From: Metellina segmentata | Lineage: Eukaryota > Arthropoda > Arachnida > Araneae > Tetragnathidae | Assembly: GCA_947359465.1 (NCBI GenBank) | Contig: OX375879.1 | Location: forward strand, 97,326,396-97,390,395 | Length of the DNA stretch: 64,000 nucleotides | Reading direction: 5' to 3' | In this document: piece after piece, positions 1 to 11,074 of the stretch | Numbering within the stretch: position 1 is the stretch's first letter | How the letters are laid out: each line of letters opens with the position of its first letter | The notes under the pieces: generated by a model | Database searches by the model: none | What the model was told of the DNA's origin: nothing | Seen by the model: only the letters and a program-made list of their open reading frames with translations | Program-made: the position numbers and the translations under genes

Positions 1-205
1 TTACGAGGTATCTCACCGTTAGCAAAACTGAGCAGATCTTGTTGATCAAGAGATCTCGTCATTATGAGGATGAGAAAACTGACCATATCTTGAACTCGTC
101 ATAAAAAAAAATTGATAATGCCTTGGTGACATTTTAGCTTGTCAGTAAAATATTGGTCTGATCTTGATGAACGAGATATCTTGTTGAAACCCCTTGAAAG
201 GTTAA
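1..205 (-). mobile_element. TTAA-flanked MITE (MITE-1), cut by window edge
   Basis: Copy of a short dispersed element found about 16 times here. Full copies begin TTAACCCTCCAAGTGG and end with its inverse, and contain repeats of the palindrome GACGAGATATCTCGTC separated by spacers such as CATCAAGATTTGG. This copy is inverted, ends at a TTAA at 202-205 and runs off the left edge. The TTAA duplication and CCCT terminus match piggyBac-type elements; no transposase is present. The family assignment is inference. Confidence 0.65.
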
Positions 206-241
206 GACAGATCAAAATTATAGGTCGAAATTGCTCACATA

Positions 242-1307
242 CACTATATGGACAAAATAATTTTGACACTGCATATTTTTCAGAAAAAGTGCTTTATTAT
301 TCTATTTTGTAAAGGGCATGCCCTCCTTTTGCTTGTATTGCAGATGCAACACGTCGATGCAGACTTTTCACAAGTTCTCTGTAAATCTGGGCAGGAATAG
401 ATCGCCATGTCTCTTGCAAGGCTGCGAGAAGAGATTGGTGTGAAGGTGGTCGTGCGTAGTGGTGTCGTACTGGTCGCTCCATTTTGCCCCACAAGTGCTC
501 GATCGGATTGAAATCAGAGCTCTGAACAGGCTAGTCAAGCAAATTCACCTAATTTCCAGGAAACCTGTGCAGCACACGTTTTGCAGTATGACATGGGGCT
601 CGACCTTGTTTGAAGAAACAACCATCATCACCGTAGTATTGCCGTAATGTAGACAAGGCCGAATGATCCAGAACCTCGAGGTACACATCAGTGTTCATAG
701 TACTAGGTACATAAAGCAATGGGACGAGTCTTAACCAGTGTGGTGAGATCCACACCCTTTAAGGGTTAGTGTCGAGGGAAAGGATTCCATTGAAGCAGGC
801 CGCTTCTTTGTGGACCATCTCTCCCATTCTACGCTATCCACACCGCCGTAGGGAGTTTCTCATGGGAACGGAATGTGTCGGCGAGTCCAAACATTTTTGG
901 ACTGACCGACAAACGAGCTAGTCGGTTCCTTTGATCTGTACCCTAACGAGAAGGAATTTGTCCCCAGCTGTAGGGTCGGCTATAAGAAGGGGACTGCAAG
1001 AGATTTTCTGGACTTCTGAGTCGGACTTCTGGAGAGAGCGTACTGTGTGCCTCTTTCGTATGATCTGTGATTGATCTCTGTGCGAGAAAACGAGTGATGA
1101 TTTTCACTCTCCTCAGTTTTAAAACTGCATTACTTCATGTAAAAAGTGTACATATTTTATCTATCCAAGAGATAATAAAATTATTTTTATTCTAAAAATA
1201 TTCTATGTTTGGCTGGGCATAACGTCACACCAGGAAAAACAACCCCACGCTAAGATGGATGATCCTCCGAATGTCTGCAGTGTCCAAATATTTTAGTCGA
1301 TATAGTG
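242..1307 (-). mobile_element. Tc1-like transposon relic, family 2, internally deleted
   Basis: Terminal inverted repeats (CACTATATGGACAAAATA at the left, degraded inverse at 1281-1307) lie between TA dinucleotides at 240-241 and 1308-1309. Minus-strand conceptual translation gives the C-terminal half of a Tc1 transposase, from the WGCF segment to a tail ending LYKIE, including HLWGKMERPVR. The reading frame is broken, and the second catalytic position reads KQGRAPCH, so the usual Asp is missing. The N-terminal DNA-binding domain and first catalytic Asp are absent: the outer TIR runs almost straight into the GGS-x-WG segment. A solo LTR interrupts it at 739-1229. Confidence 0.75.
739..1229 (+). 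mobile_element. Solo LTR inserted in the Tc1 relic
   Basis: A 491-bp block begins TGTGGTGAG and ends CGTCACA (TG...CA ends), flanked by the 4-bp direct repeat CCAG at 735-738 and 1230-1233. It contains TATAA at 981-985 and AATAAA at 1174-1179 in the order expected of an LTR promoter and polyadenylation signal. Removing the block and one CCAG makes the surrounding Tc1 reading frame continuous, which supports the boundaries. A 4-bp duplication fits Gypsy-type elements; no internal coding region remains. Confidence 0.75.
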
Positions 1308-1309
1308 TA

Positions 1310-2741
1310 CATGACCCAAAATTTTAAAAATCTAGGAAATACTTGTCAACGGGTTTTTAGGTGGTTGATTATTTGATTTGGGTTTTATGATACAAATACC
1401 AAAAACGAACACGCTGCGCCAAACGTGGATGTAATATAAACTAAATTAAGTCTGTAGAAAGCTAATAAAATAAGTAAATTAGAATTATTTTAATCTGAAA
1501 TTGCATATAGCGGTGTACTTACATTGCCCTCGACAACCACTTCCAAAGACTTGGAGTCATCATATCTTTTAGTCTTAGAATGAAATGAATATGTTGTAAT
1601 TTTAAGTATGCATGGAGTTGACTTCTTGAGATAGCGAATAGTGTCTCGAAGAGCTCAAGAAACTTCGTAAGTTTAGACGCAATACAATAATGAGTTGCGC
1701 AATAATGCATTGCAATGTTACATTCAAATAAGAATTTAATGTTGAATTAAACTCGTTGCAATAATGAAACTAACATTTAATGCTGGTAAAAAAGATTATT
1801 ATGTTTTGTAATTGTTTCATTGTCAGCATTGCATCAAAAACTGTTTTCATTTTTCTTATGCAATTAAAAAAATAATATCTTTCAATTTTTACAGCCATTC
1901 GATTTAGATGTAAGTAGTTTTGTAATTATATACGTTTATCTCTGTATTGAAACTCATTTATTTATCTGAAAACCAACCTTAGTCGGTATTAAATTATAAT
2001 ACCCATGACGATTCCGCAAGTAGTACTTAGTATTCATTAGCATTCACTTTTCCTATAGTGGTTTTAAAATTTTCTTCATGGAAAGCTAGTTTAAAAATAA
2101 ATTCATCTACTTGGTTATATTTTTGCTAAATTTGAACCATCCTGCGAACGCATTTTATAACTTATTGATTTTATGATTAATTATCAAATCGAAATATGAA
2201 TTAGTGCGTTTGATTATTGAGATTCGCCAAATAAGAAAATTAAGTAAGTAGGCGTAGGTGAATTTACATCGCTCAGGAGGAACACTTAAGGCTATTAGCG
2301 ATACTTCAGGATCAAACCTGAAGTGATAGATTTGAAGACAACACCTCACAAGTTTGTCAGACAGATTGATGGTTGAGTTTGGTCTGATGAAACACGACAT
2401 TGTCTGTCATATTTGGCATGGCATGGTCAAATATGGCCCTTGAGCCATAAAACCCAGGCACCAACTAAAAGAAAACAATAGACAAATAAATTTTTCGCGA
2501 ATAATTTTGTTTGGCAAACAGCGACAGGATAAAATTCTGTACAATTGAAGACAGCGAGAGTAGGAGCGGGTTTAAAAATTAAGTAAATAAAAGCATCCAA
2601 ATTGGAGCTTTGAATTTTGGGGGAAACCACTTAAAAACACGACACCTTTTATGAGAGGATAATTCACAGGAGTGAAAAGAATTCAGCACTCATCGCGTAC
2701 ATAGCTGTGCAAACGGATAACTTCATCCAAGTGCGTGGGGC
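1310..2741. other. Unassigned AT-rich intergenic DNA
   Basis: No coding region, TIR or tandem array recognised. The only repeat seen is a short fragment of the SINE-C tail at about 2413-2466 (GCATGGTCAAATATGGCCC followed by a CATAAAACCC motif). Confidence 0.5.
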
Positions 2742-3043
2742 TGTTATGTTTTCGCACATGAGATGTGCGAAAGATAAGAGGGCCCCGCAGAAAGGGGGTA
2801 ACAGCCCCCTCGTGGGTAGGGCGGTCACTTTAAGGCCCTCCCCAAAAGTACCGCTCCGAGACCGCAAACTCCCGTCCCACGTCGGTCGTCCTCTGCCTCG
2901 CAAGCTCGCATAACTCTCGGGTTGCCGGAACCCTTCTTGGCGAGCATCTCAGGTTGCCAAGGATGCCAACCGACTTGGCTTGCCATGCTGGTGTAACCTG
3001 TCGTCGAAGGTATCGTTTTGACGCTTAATTCGGGGACGTAACA
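2742..3043 (+). mobile_element. Candidate second solo LTR (GC-rich)
   Basis: A GC-rich 302-bp block begins TGTTATG and ends CGTAACA, short inverted ends typical of LTRs, and stands out from its AT-rich surroundings. It carries a hairpin near its start (TTCGCACA...TGTGCGAA). I see no exact target duplication, TATA box or AATAAA, so this is weaker than the LTR at 739-1229. It could equally be part of an unrecognised element. Confidence 0.35.
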
Positions 3044-3149
3044 AGGGGGTCGACATGGAGGACGACCAAGAGCGATCTGTCCAAATGGGCAACATTTTAC
3101 AATATTAAAAAAAAAATTGATGATGTTTCTTGGGATAAATGTGCTTAAT

Positions 3150-3660
3150 CTTCAGCACAATTTTGCCTTTGTCACAAATGCATTTTTCAGTGCAATGCAT
3201 GTGGAGGGAATTCTTCCTTGCGATACGTGCTTAGAATATAACGCTTAAAAGACAATCTCATCTTATGTGTAGTCCTCTGCAATCGCTTAACTGTTCAGAA
3301 AATAAGCGAAGGAAAGAAGCGAATTATCTTCTCGTAATAGTTTAAACGTAATTTTGCTCTTGTCAACAAATGTATTATCCTGTAGTATGCGGTTGAAGTG
3401 ACTCCATCTTTCGAATGAAAAGCTTGAAAAGCAATCCATTCTTATATGTATTACTCTGCAATTCTATAACCGTTCAGGTAGTTATTTTAATTAACGTCAC
3501 ACTGGAGCAACACAACGAGCTATTAACAACGGTTCTGCTCCAAGCACAAATGGAAATATTCGAGGACAACAAGTAGTTTTGAGCCACGATCAAATTATGT
3601 CTTTATCCGCTCAGAAAAGGAGCGAAGAAACAAAGCAATAACACTACCTTCTCATAAGCG
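3150..3660. repeat. Diverged tandem duplication interrupted by a SINE
   Basis: Two units share the order: ATTTTGC(C/T)(C/T)TTGTCA, then a CTCTGCAAT(C/T) segment, then CGTTCAG followed by a GCGAAG(A/G)AA purine tract and TCTCGTAATA-like end. Unit 1 is about 3150-3345; unit 2 is about 3346-3660 and is split by the SINE at 3478-3599. Confidence 0.5.
3478..3599 (-). mobile_element. 5'-truncated SINE insertion (shared body)
   Basis: Minus-strand copy of the SINE body shared by SINE-A and SINE-B (TTAACGT...GAGCAACACAACG...GAGGACAAC). It lacks the tRNA-like head. It is bracketed by a degraded ~15-bp direct repeat, TCTATAACCGTTCAG at 3463-3477 and TCTTTATCCGCTCAG at 3600-3614, consistent with target-primed reverse transcription into the local duplication. 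Confidence 0.65.
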
Positions 3661-3811
3661 TTTCTAGATAAGCATAAAAAGCCACTTTTTTTCAGTTCCG
3701 TCCTGGAAATTCACTATCAAAGCCCGGTCTATTGCTAGCTTTTATGTTTTGCCAACAAAATCACATAAAAATTTATGTTGTGATTAAATTAATATGGAAC
3801 TAATTTATATA

Positions 3812-4380
3812 CACTACCCTACAATAACGGACCAGACGCCAGCGGATTTGTATAACATCCGACTACTTGTTTGGAGACGTTGTTCGTGGTATGGCCTGGG
3901 GCCTTTGCATGTTGCTCCTGGTCAATTGAACGCCGACGCCTACATGAACATTTTCGCCAATCAGGTACCACCTACTGTATGGCAAATTTATGGAATGGAC
4001 GAATGTTACATTCAGGACGACAATGCTTCGTGTCATGTTGCAGCCTCTGTCAAGCAGTGGTATCAAGATATGGATGTAAAACGTCTTCCCTGGCCTGCTC
4101 AGAGTCCCGACCTAAACCCCATGGAACATTTGTGGGACGCGTTAGAGGGACGCTTACGAACCAGTGAACCACGTCCGAAATCTACAGCTGAGCTGGCGAC
4201 ATTCTTGCAGCAGGAAGGGCAAATATACACGTAGCTGTGTATCAAAACCTTGTTTAAAGTATGACCAGAAGGTTTGCTAGGGTAATTGCAGCACGTAGGA
4301 GACCATCACCCTATTAAAGCATGCGTTATTTCTCCTATACCATTGTATCTTGCTGTCCGGTCCATTATTGTAGGGTAGTT
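3812..4380 (+). mobile_element. Tc1-like relic, family 1, copy a (C-terminal half only)
   Basis: A 569-bp element with ends CACTACCCTACAATAA and its inverse, flanked by TA at 3810-3811 and 4381-4382. About 50 bp inside the left end, sequence jumps directly into the transposase segment equivalent to VWGCFSWYGLGPL, then DECYIQDDNASCH (second catalytic Asp) and SPDLNPMEHLWD (catalytic Glu, DD34E spacing). The N-terminal helix-turn-helix region and first Asp are deleted. The longest open segment (3794-4234) ends early compared with sister copies. Not autonomous. Confidence 0.85.
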
Positions 4381-4401
4381 TATTTTACATAATTATTTAG
4401 T

Positions 4402-5186
4402 CAGGGGTGGCCAACCTGTGGCGCATGCGCCAAACTTGGCGCATTGGATGATTACAAATGGCGCATTGCATTATTGTGCCTCCTTATTTTTTTGAAGTAG
4501 GCGCCATAAGTGAAAATAACTTCATATTTTCAACAACATAATACTCTCAGTTTAATACATAGAGCTTTCTTACTCCTCATTTCGTCGCAATTGTTTGAGT
4601 TTGCAATTTATATTTTGTGTGATGCGACGTACTTGTGATCTGTTTGTTCTTTTCAAGATTTTTTTGTACCTTTTAATGTGTTTTTTTTCCCACATTCCTA
4701 TTTTTATCACTGTACAAAAGAAAATGAGCAAAAAAAGCGCAAAAAGTATGAGAGAAAAAGTGAATTTAACGAACAGATGGAGTTATTTACAGCAAATCCA
4801 TCAGGAAAATCGTTTTTTTTGCATTGTTTTAGAAACTACTCTTTCGCATAATATAAGACATGATCTTAAGAAACCCTATAAAACACAGCATCAGGCTAAC
4901 ATAGAAGGAAAAATTAAACTTGTTCTCGGGTCGGAGTTACGTAAAGAATATGTGATTAAAAAAGGAAGAAATCAGAAGACAAAATATTTTTGCTAATGTA
5001 AGTTGTGAAGCCGAGGTGATGACAGAAGCGTCCTATGAAATTGTTTTAGCATTGGCGAAAAAAAAATCTATTCTGACGGAAGAGCCTTGTATCCAAATAT
5101 TTGCACGCCATTTTGGTTATAAAGGTATTGAGAAGAAATCAGACGAAATTGCAAAACCAATTCAGACTAATGCGAGATGTATCGTG

Positions 5187-5223
<37 letters not shown>

Positions 5224-6813
5224 ATGTATTTCAACAACTGGAAGACTTTTCTCTAGCTTTGGACGAATCAATGGACATAATTGATGTAGTCCAGTTATAA
5301 GCATTTTTGTAAGAGGAATTGATTATAATTTTAATGTCTTTGAATAACTAGCCAGTCTGGAGTTATTGCATTATGAAACAAGAGGATCAGAGATATTTAA
5401 AATGTAAAATCATGCCAAGAAAATCTAAATTAGATTATTGTACTAATCAGTATGTGTACTGACGGTACGCCGTAAATGGCACTACAACTTTGCTTTGGAA
5501 TTTTTTAATATAGTATTGCACTAAAATATCAATGCATTTATTATACATCAAAAGGCACTGTGTGTAAAATTTAAAAAAAGCGCAGTATGTTTTGTTACCG
5601 GTTGTGAAATGTGTGATTAAAATTAGAACAAGAGTATTAAACAACCGAGAATTCAGAGAATATTGAATTATTAGATTTGGAATATGGTGAACCTTTTCTT
5701 TATTGTGAGGTGCGCTGGATTTCTAGAGGACAGGTTCTGAATAGAGTTTAGAAATTAAAAAATGCTATTTTTAATTTTTGAGACAGGAAATTGAACTTTT
5801 CTGATGAAAGATCCCTATTATTTAATAACAACTGGCTATTTGAATTGCCATTTTTAGTTGATGTACTAGCCATCCCAATTATCTAAATTCGACGCTACAA
5901 GGCAAGAAGGAATTATTTCCTAGCTTAGTAAATAGCTTTAATTCATTTAAAATGACATTAAATCTGTTCATCTCTCAGTTAGAAAATCAAGATTTGAGTC
6001 AATTTCCACACTTGAAAGAGCAGAGGGGATGTGCTGTGATACAATTTGACCAAATATATTAAAATTAGTTATTACAAGCGTCATTTCAAAGTCGTTTTCT
6101 TGATTTGGCTACAGAAGAAAACTACATGCTCGCATTAATAAAGAATTTTCACTTAGTGAACAAAACGTAATGACGATTCCTAGTAACATACGAATGATAC
6201 TTATTGATTTCAAAACAAATTCATTATTGAAATTGAAGTTTCATGAGCTTTATTATTCAGATCAAAATGCATGATTAATTTCTGGCGTGCATTACACTGC
6301 AAACACTTTCCGGAACTAAGAAAATATGCAAAAACGTTGTTTATGTCGTGTTGAAACGACATACAGATGTGATCAAGCATTTTCATCCATGGAATTTATT
6401 AAAAGGAAAACGAGTTCGCGAATGACTGATTCAAATTTGAAGAATTCTCCGTAATAGACATTGTTTTACATACAATATAGTTGAATCATTTAAAAATGTT
6501 AATTATGTTGATAAACATACTTTTATTTAAAAAAAGCTACTAAGGATATGGCAGGATCATGAATGTAAAGAGGATGTGTCATGTATGTCGAGCAAAGTCG
6601 GACTTCCTCCCGATGGTTCTCAATAACATGGAAAGTGCACCCCCTCGCCTCTTGCCGTCTTCGACGGGTCTGGCACTCCTCTGGTCTGCCAGTGTAGGCA
6701 TGAGAAACAACAACATGAATGTAAAGTATAAAAGGTGCTTGAATTCTATGGCGCATCTGAACTCGGATGTGAAAAAAATTGGCGCATGGTATGTAAAAGG
6801 TTGGCCACCCCTG
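4402..6813 (+). mobile_element. hAT transposon relic, GTF2IRD2/ZBED-like transposase
   Basis: A 2.4-kb element starts CAGGGGTGGCCAACC and ends with the exact inverse. Flanks share ATTTAG (4395-4400, 6814-6819), the remnant of a likely 8-bp target duplication. Plus-strand translation gives degraded hAT transposase blocks in order: a lysine-rich N-terminal region (from about 4722), TEASYEIVLALAKKK, FSLALDESMDIIDVVQL (RNaseH-like core at about 5252-5298), then, past stops, a CEVRWISRG block near 5710 and a LQGKKELFPSLV block near 5895. Resemblance to GTF2IRD2/ZBED-type hAT transposases is from family knowledge. Many stops and frameshifts; dead. Confidence 0.75.
5191..5222. repeat. (CT)n microsatellite inside the hAT relic
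   Basis: About 16 CT repeats lie in the transposase frame, adding a Ser-Leu run before DVFQQLEDFSLALDES. It probably expanded after the element died. Confidence 0.9.
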
Positions 6814-6825
6814 ATTTAGATGATA

Positions 6826-7041
6826 TGAGGCGTTGCGGATATGAAGGGCGAACTCAACATTGGGCGAAAAATGTTTTCTTCCATATTTAGCTTTGTCAGA
6901 CATTAGTGAATAATGGTCTCAATTTTGACAGGCTGACAGTAGCTCTTCTATGCTCTAAGAGCGGTACAGTTCCGCGTTTAAATGCGTTTTTCTGGAAATC
7001 CAGCATTTATTGAGCTTAACCTTCGTATCCGCAACGCCTCA
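6826..7041. mobile_element. TA-flanked MITE, 216 bp
   Basis: Inverted ends TGAGGCGTTGCGGATA / TATCCGCAACGCCTCA (about 22 bp, one mismatch) between TA dinucleotides at 6824-6825 and 7042-7043. No coding potential. It lies 12 bp beyond the hAT right end. Tc1/mariner-type MITE by its TA target. Confidence 0.7.
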
Positions 7042-7043
7042 TA

Positions 7044-7458
7044 TACTTTTTCGTCATTTTAAATACGTAAGTATTGTTTTGAACAAAGTCGTCAGTCTCA
7101 TTCGAGACAGTCGTTCAGAAGCCAATGCGACTGTCCATCTTTTGATATTTTCTGATTTTTGTAAATTTGAAGAGAATAATAGTATTATTTTTAGTTATTA
7201 AAGGGTTTACTTCGTTTTTTCTTGGTCCGAAAACCCTTCATTTTATAGCTTCTTAATATAATGTGTAATAATTTCAGAAGCAATTGTGAATAAGTCCACT
7301 TTTTTCAATATTGTTGTGTATAAACTTTGAAATAAAATAAAAATTCTTCTTCTTTAGATATGTGATGGTAACACTGAGGCCGCGTTCGTAAACAATTCTT
7401 TGGAAAAAGTGTAAACCAGAAAATAATCCGTCATGTGACCTCCGTTTCACCAGCTCTG
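7044..7458. other. Unassigned AT-rich DNA
   Basis: No repeat, RNA gene or supported coding segment seen. Confidence 0.5.
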
Positions 7459-7591
7459 AACATTACAACATAAACTGCTACATACATTACAACATAAACT
7501 GATACATACATTACAACATAAACTGATACATACATTACAACATAAACTGATACATACATTACAACATAAACTGATACATACATTACAACAT
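7459..7591. repeat. 24-bp minisatellite
   Basis: Five to six near-perfect copies of a 24-bp unit (CATTACAACATAAACTGATA + CATA). Because 24 is a multiple of 3, an open frame crosses it on the minus strand as a repeated YVVMYVSV; this is not evidence of a gene. Confidence 0.9.
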
Positions 7592-7599
7592 GAACTGAT

Positions 7600-8282
7600 G
7601 AAATACAAAACACTCTCAAACAATTTTTTTTATATAAATTTCTTATGTTTTTATATGCACATCCTATACATATCTTGTTTTGTTGTAGAGCCTATCCATT
7701 GAAAAAAGACATTATATACTTTTCTAATCAAATTAATGAACCAAAAATTTTAAAAACTAATGTATTAAAAAACATTAATTTTCTCAACTTTGATTTTCTG
7801 GACTTCACCGTATCGGCTTCTAAGCGACTCATTTGTCGTGACGACCTTAAATGATGGGAATATATACTTGAAGATGATAAAATGTAGTTAATAAAGAAGG
7901 AAATAATGATAGGGCATGCGCAATTTATAGAAAAATTATGTGCTTTAAATGTTAAAATAATTAAGTATGTCTACAACATTTAAGGTTAATTTTTTTAAAT
8001 ATTAAATTAATTTTTTAATTATTAGTACGCATGTTAAATAAAAAGAATATATTTTTATGCATTTAAATGGAAGGTTTTTATTCATAGGCAATTGTAATTT
8101 TAAAACGCTGCATAGGAAACATTACAAAATGCTTTAATGATTTATTTAAAAAAAGATTTGTGAATAACTTGGTTTTAAACATTTCTATCCATCAAAATAT
8201 TAAATGATGTTTGATGTCCAGGTCAAATAATCAACAGAGATAGCGACAGATATAGAGACAGGATAAAAAACATACACACAGA

Positions 8283-8314
<32 letters not shown>

Positions 8315-9281
8315 ATAACATAACAAAAATAGATATCCATTAAACTTCCTGCACCACCTAAAAATAACTATACACTTCACTATAACCTCAAGACCTCTGT
8401 TTCCGTCTTGTAATCTATTCAAGGAACCAAGTGTCCTTCAAAGTTCGTAAGTTCGAAATAATTACATTGGATTTAAGCCTACATTTAAAAACAAAAAAAC
8501 ATTATGATTGCTTATTTATATGGCACCAGTCGTTGAATTAATGCTTCTGTTCTAAAAAATATCGTTTTTAAAAACAAAACTCGCAATTCCGTTTGAAGTT
8601 AGATTTCGATTTTCGGGGGAACGTTGCGCAAACGATAAATACGAAAATGAAAGTAAATCGGGCACATGAATCGCAAGTTCGAACTCGCACGCTCCAACGA
8701 CCAAAAGTGGGCTTGAAAATCTGTTGCCTTATTTGGAAAAAAATGGTTAAAAATCACGAGATTAGAACAGAACGCAGTAAATCTCAACATAACAGTAATT
8801 CTCAAGAAAAGTAGTCAAAAATATTCAGGAAAATAATAATAGAAAAAATCTTAATTCATTGATTCTTGATTAGAAACTGTTGTACATAGAAGAATACTTG
8901 CAACATTGCTTTATGTTTGCATTTGTATTCTGTTTTTGTAAGAAATGGATTGAATACCCAATTTTGCTCTTCTTTAAATTTACTATTTAAAACATTTCTG
9001 CAATCTTTTAATTATAACTCTTTATTTATATTGCAATAAACTTTATAATATAGTGAATATTTAAGTGTCTTCTAAGGGTAGTATATTTCAAAGCGTATCC
9101 ATTAATATAAAAATTAAATTCAAAGTGTATTTTATTATGGTGTTAGGTTTGTAAGAAAAAATCTCTTTGTGCTGTGTGTGTACACTCAATTTAAGGAACC
9201 ACTGAACATCGTAATTTAATATTTATTTACTGTGCGCGAAAAAAAAATTCGGAAAATGTTTAAATATAACTTGAACTCTTC
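7600..9281. other. Unassigned AT-rich DNA with a (GA)n tract
   Basis: No gene or transposon recognised. A (GA)n microsatellite lies at about 8279-8314. Short open frames here are typical of chance in this composition. Confidence 0.5.
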
Positions 9282-9496
9282 TAGTAAATGGTTGTTTGAC
9301 GAGATGTCTTAGAATTACTAAAACTGACCAAATCTTGATGGACCAGATATATCGCTATTAGAAGAAAACTGACCAGATCTTGATCTCATCATCATCAACA
9401 ATTCGGCCTTATATCAATTACGAAATATATCGTCATTAGCCAACTTGATCTGGCCTTGATGGACGAGATATCTCGTCGAAATCACTTGGTGGGTTT
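9282..9496 (-). mobile_element. MITE-1 copy, inverted
   Basis: Contains the MITE-1 series (GACGAGATG, CTGACCAAATCTTGATGG, CTTGATCTCATCATCATCAA, GACGAGATATCTCGTC) and ends CGAAATCACTTGGTGGGTTTA, a degraded form of the terminal inverted repeat. Confidence 0.75.
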
Positions 9497-9499
9497 ACC

Positions 9500-11070
9500 A
9501 CTAATAGAACAACTATTAAAAGTGATTTTCGTTGTCGTAAGTTTGCCTGTCATATCTTCCGTGTCAGGGCAAAAGGGGTTAGGTTTGATTAACTTTTAAT
9601 GGTTCAAAAGGAATAAAGCGCGTCATTATAATTTAAAAGATATAGAAAAAATATGGTCTGAGGACTCAAAATTCTAAAATCTTCAGTTTTAAAGTTTTTG
9701 CTCTGAAATTTTTTCTGTAGGTATACATTGTGTATTTTGAAATTATAATAACTATTTAATGTTTTCAAAACTTTAAAATTTTATTTATTAAAATTTAAAA
9801 ATGTCAAAATTTAGACGTTAGGCAAAATTGATCTATCGCAGAATATTTTGTAACAAATCACTTCATTTTCGCATTAATTAACTTCTAAGAGTTCATACTA
9901 TAAATTGTCTCGGGGATATTTGATTAAAACAATTAGAAAAAATTTTAAAAAAAATTTATAAAACACATAGTATACAAAGTTCAAAAGATTAAAAAAAAAA
10001 AACTAATATATATATACACACAATTGCTGAAGACAAATAAAAAAAATGTTTTTGAAAAGCAAATGTTGAAAATTTCGTTAATTTATTACAAGTTATTCTT
10101 AAGTTATATCGATTTTTACTAGTGAAATCCCATTTTACACAAAAGGAGAGAAAGATCGTTTAAATATGTGTAGGCTCATTGGATTTTCAGCTGTCATGTT
10201 TATAAAAAGTTGAATATTTTCGGTTCTTCTTCGGATTTATGGTAAAAACAATTGTGAGGCGTCATTTTATTCAGAAAGATCTATATTATTTTTTAAGGTA
10301 ATAAAAAAAAGTGAACTTTTTTCATATTTTGAGTCCTAGATCCCCTTAAAATCGAAACAACAAACGAGTCTACTAAGCGCAATAATTTGTATGATGACAG
10401 GCTTCTTTTCCTTCTTGAATATTGGTGAGAAATTATGAACTATTCAATTTAAAGATTCTGTGAAGTGGCCCTTTTGATTTAACTTCATTTTCGTTGACAC
10501 TGAAGGTATGATAGGATTATGAGTGTTGGGGGAGTGAAGCAATATTATCCTGATCGGAAATCTGACACGCAGAGTTAAAGTTCACGAAGAATGCTGGAAA
10601 TTGAAACAGAGGAACAACCCAACACGGTCTCGTCGGGCGATCCGTCGCCAAATGCTGTCCCCCTCCCTATGCCCTTAGTCGAGATATCTTCTCGACAAGC
10701 TCCCAGCCAAGTAATTATTCCCAATCCACATCTCCACATCCCGTTTTTGCTTCTATCCCTATATCCCAGATATTTTAATGCGGCCTCCACAAGCACCGCA
10801 GTGTTTGTTGGCCAGGTTATAGGTCCCTACAGGAATCAACCGCACCCGCAGGACCTGCCTACATTTTACATCCCTCCCCCCTACGACTTTATGGCCTCCG
10901 ACTCCGGAGTCTCGGACTCGGGATGAGGAAATATTAAATGGAAATCGGGAATTCCCCGGCTTAAGTGATGGCATGGCCGCCAGTAATCGCATGCTGTATG
11001 GAAATAGGGATACGTGCAATGTCCTCGCAAATAACACCGCTGAGTGGAGTCTATAGGTTCGGTGTGTTGG
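9500..11070. other. Unassigned intergenic DNA, GC shift at about 10500
   Basis: 9500-10500 is very AT-rich with no recognised feature. 10500-11070 is more balanced in composition and carries overlapping open frames on both strands (10591-10926 plus; 10759-11141 minus). None resembles a family I know and none has visible splice-site or codon support. Confidence 0.4.
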
Positions 11071-11074
11071 ATGA

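Noticed and set aside
7431..7619. Minus-strand frame with repeated YVVMYVSV
   Set aside because: It is created by the 24-bp minisatellite.
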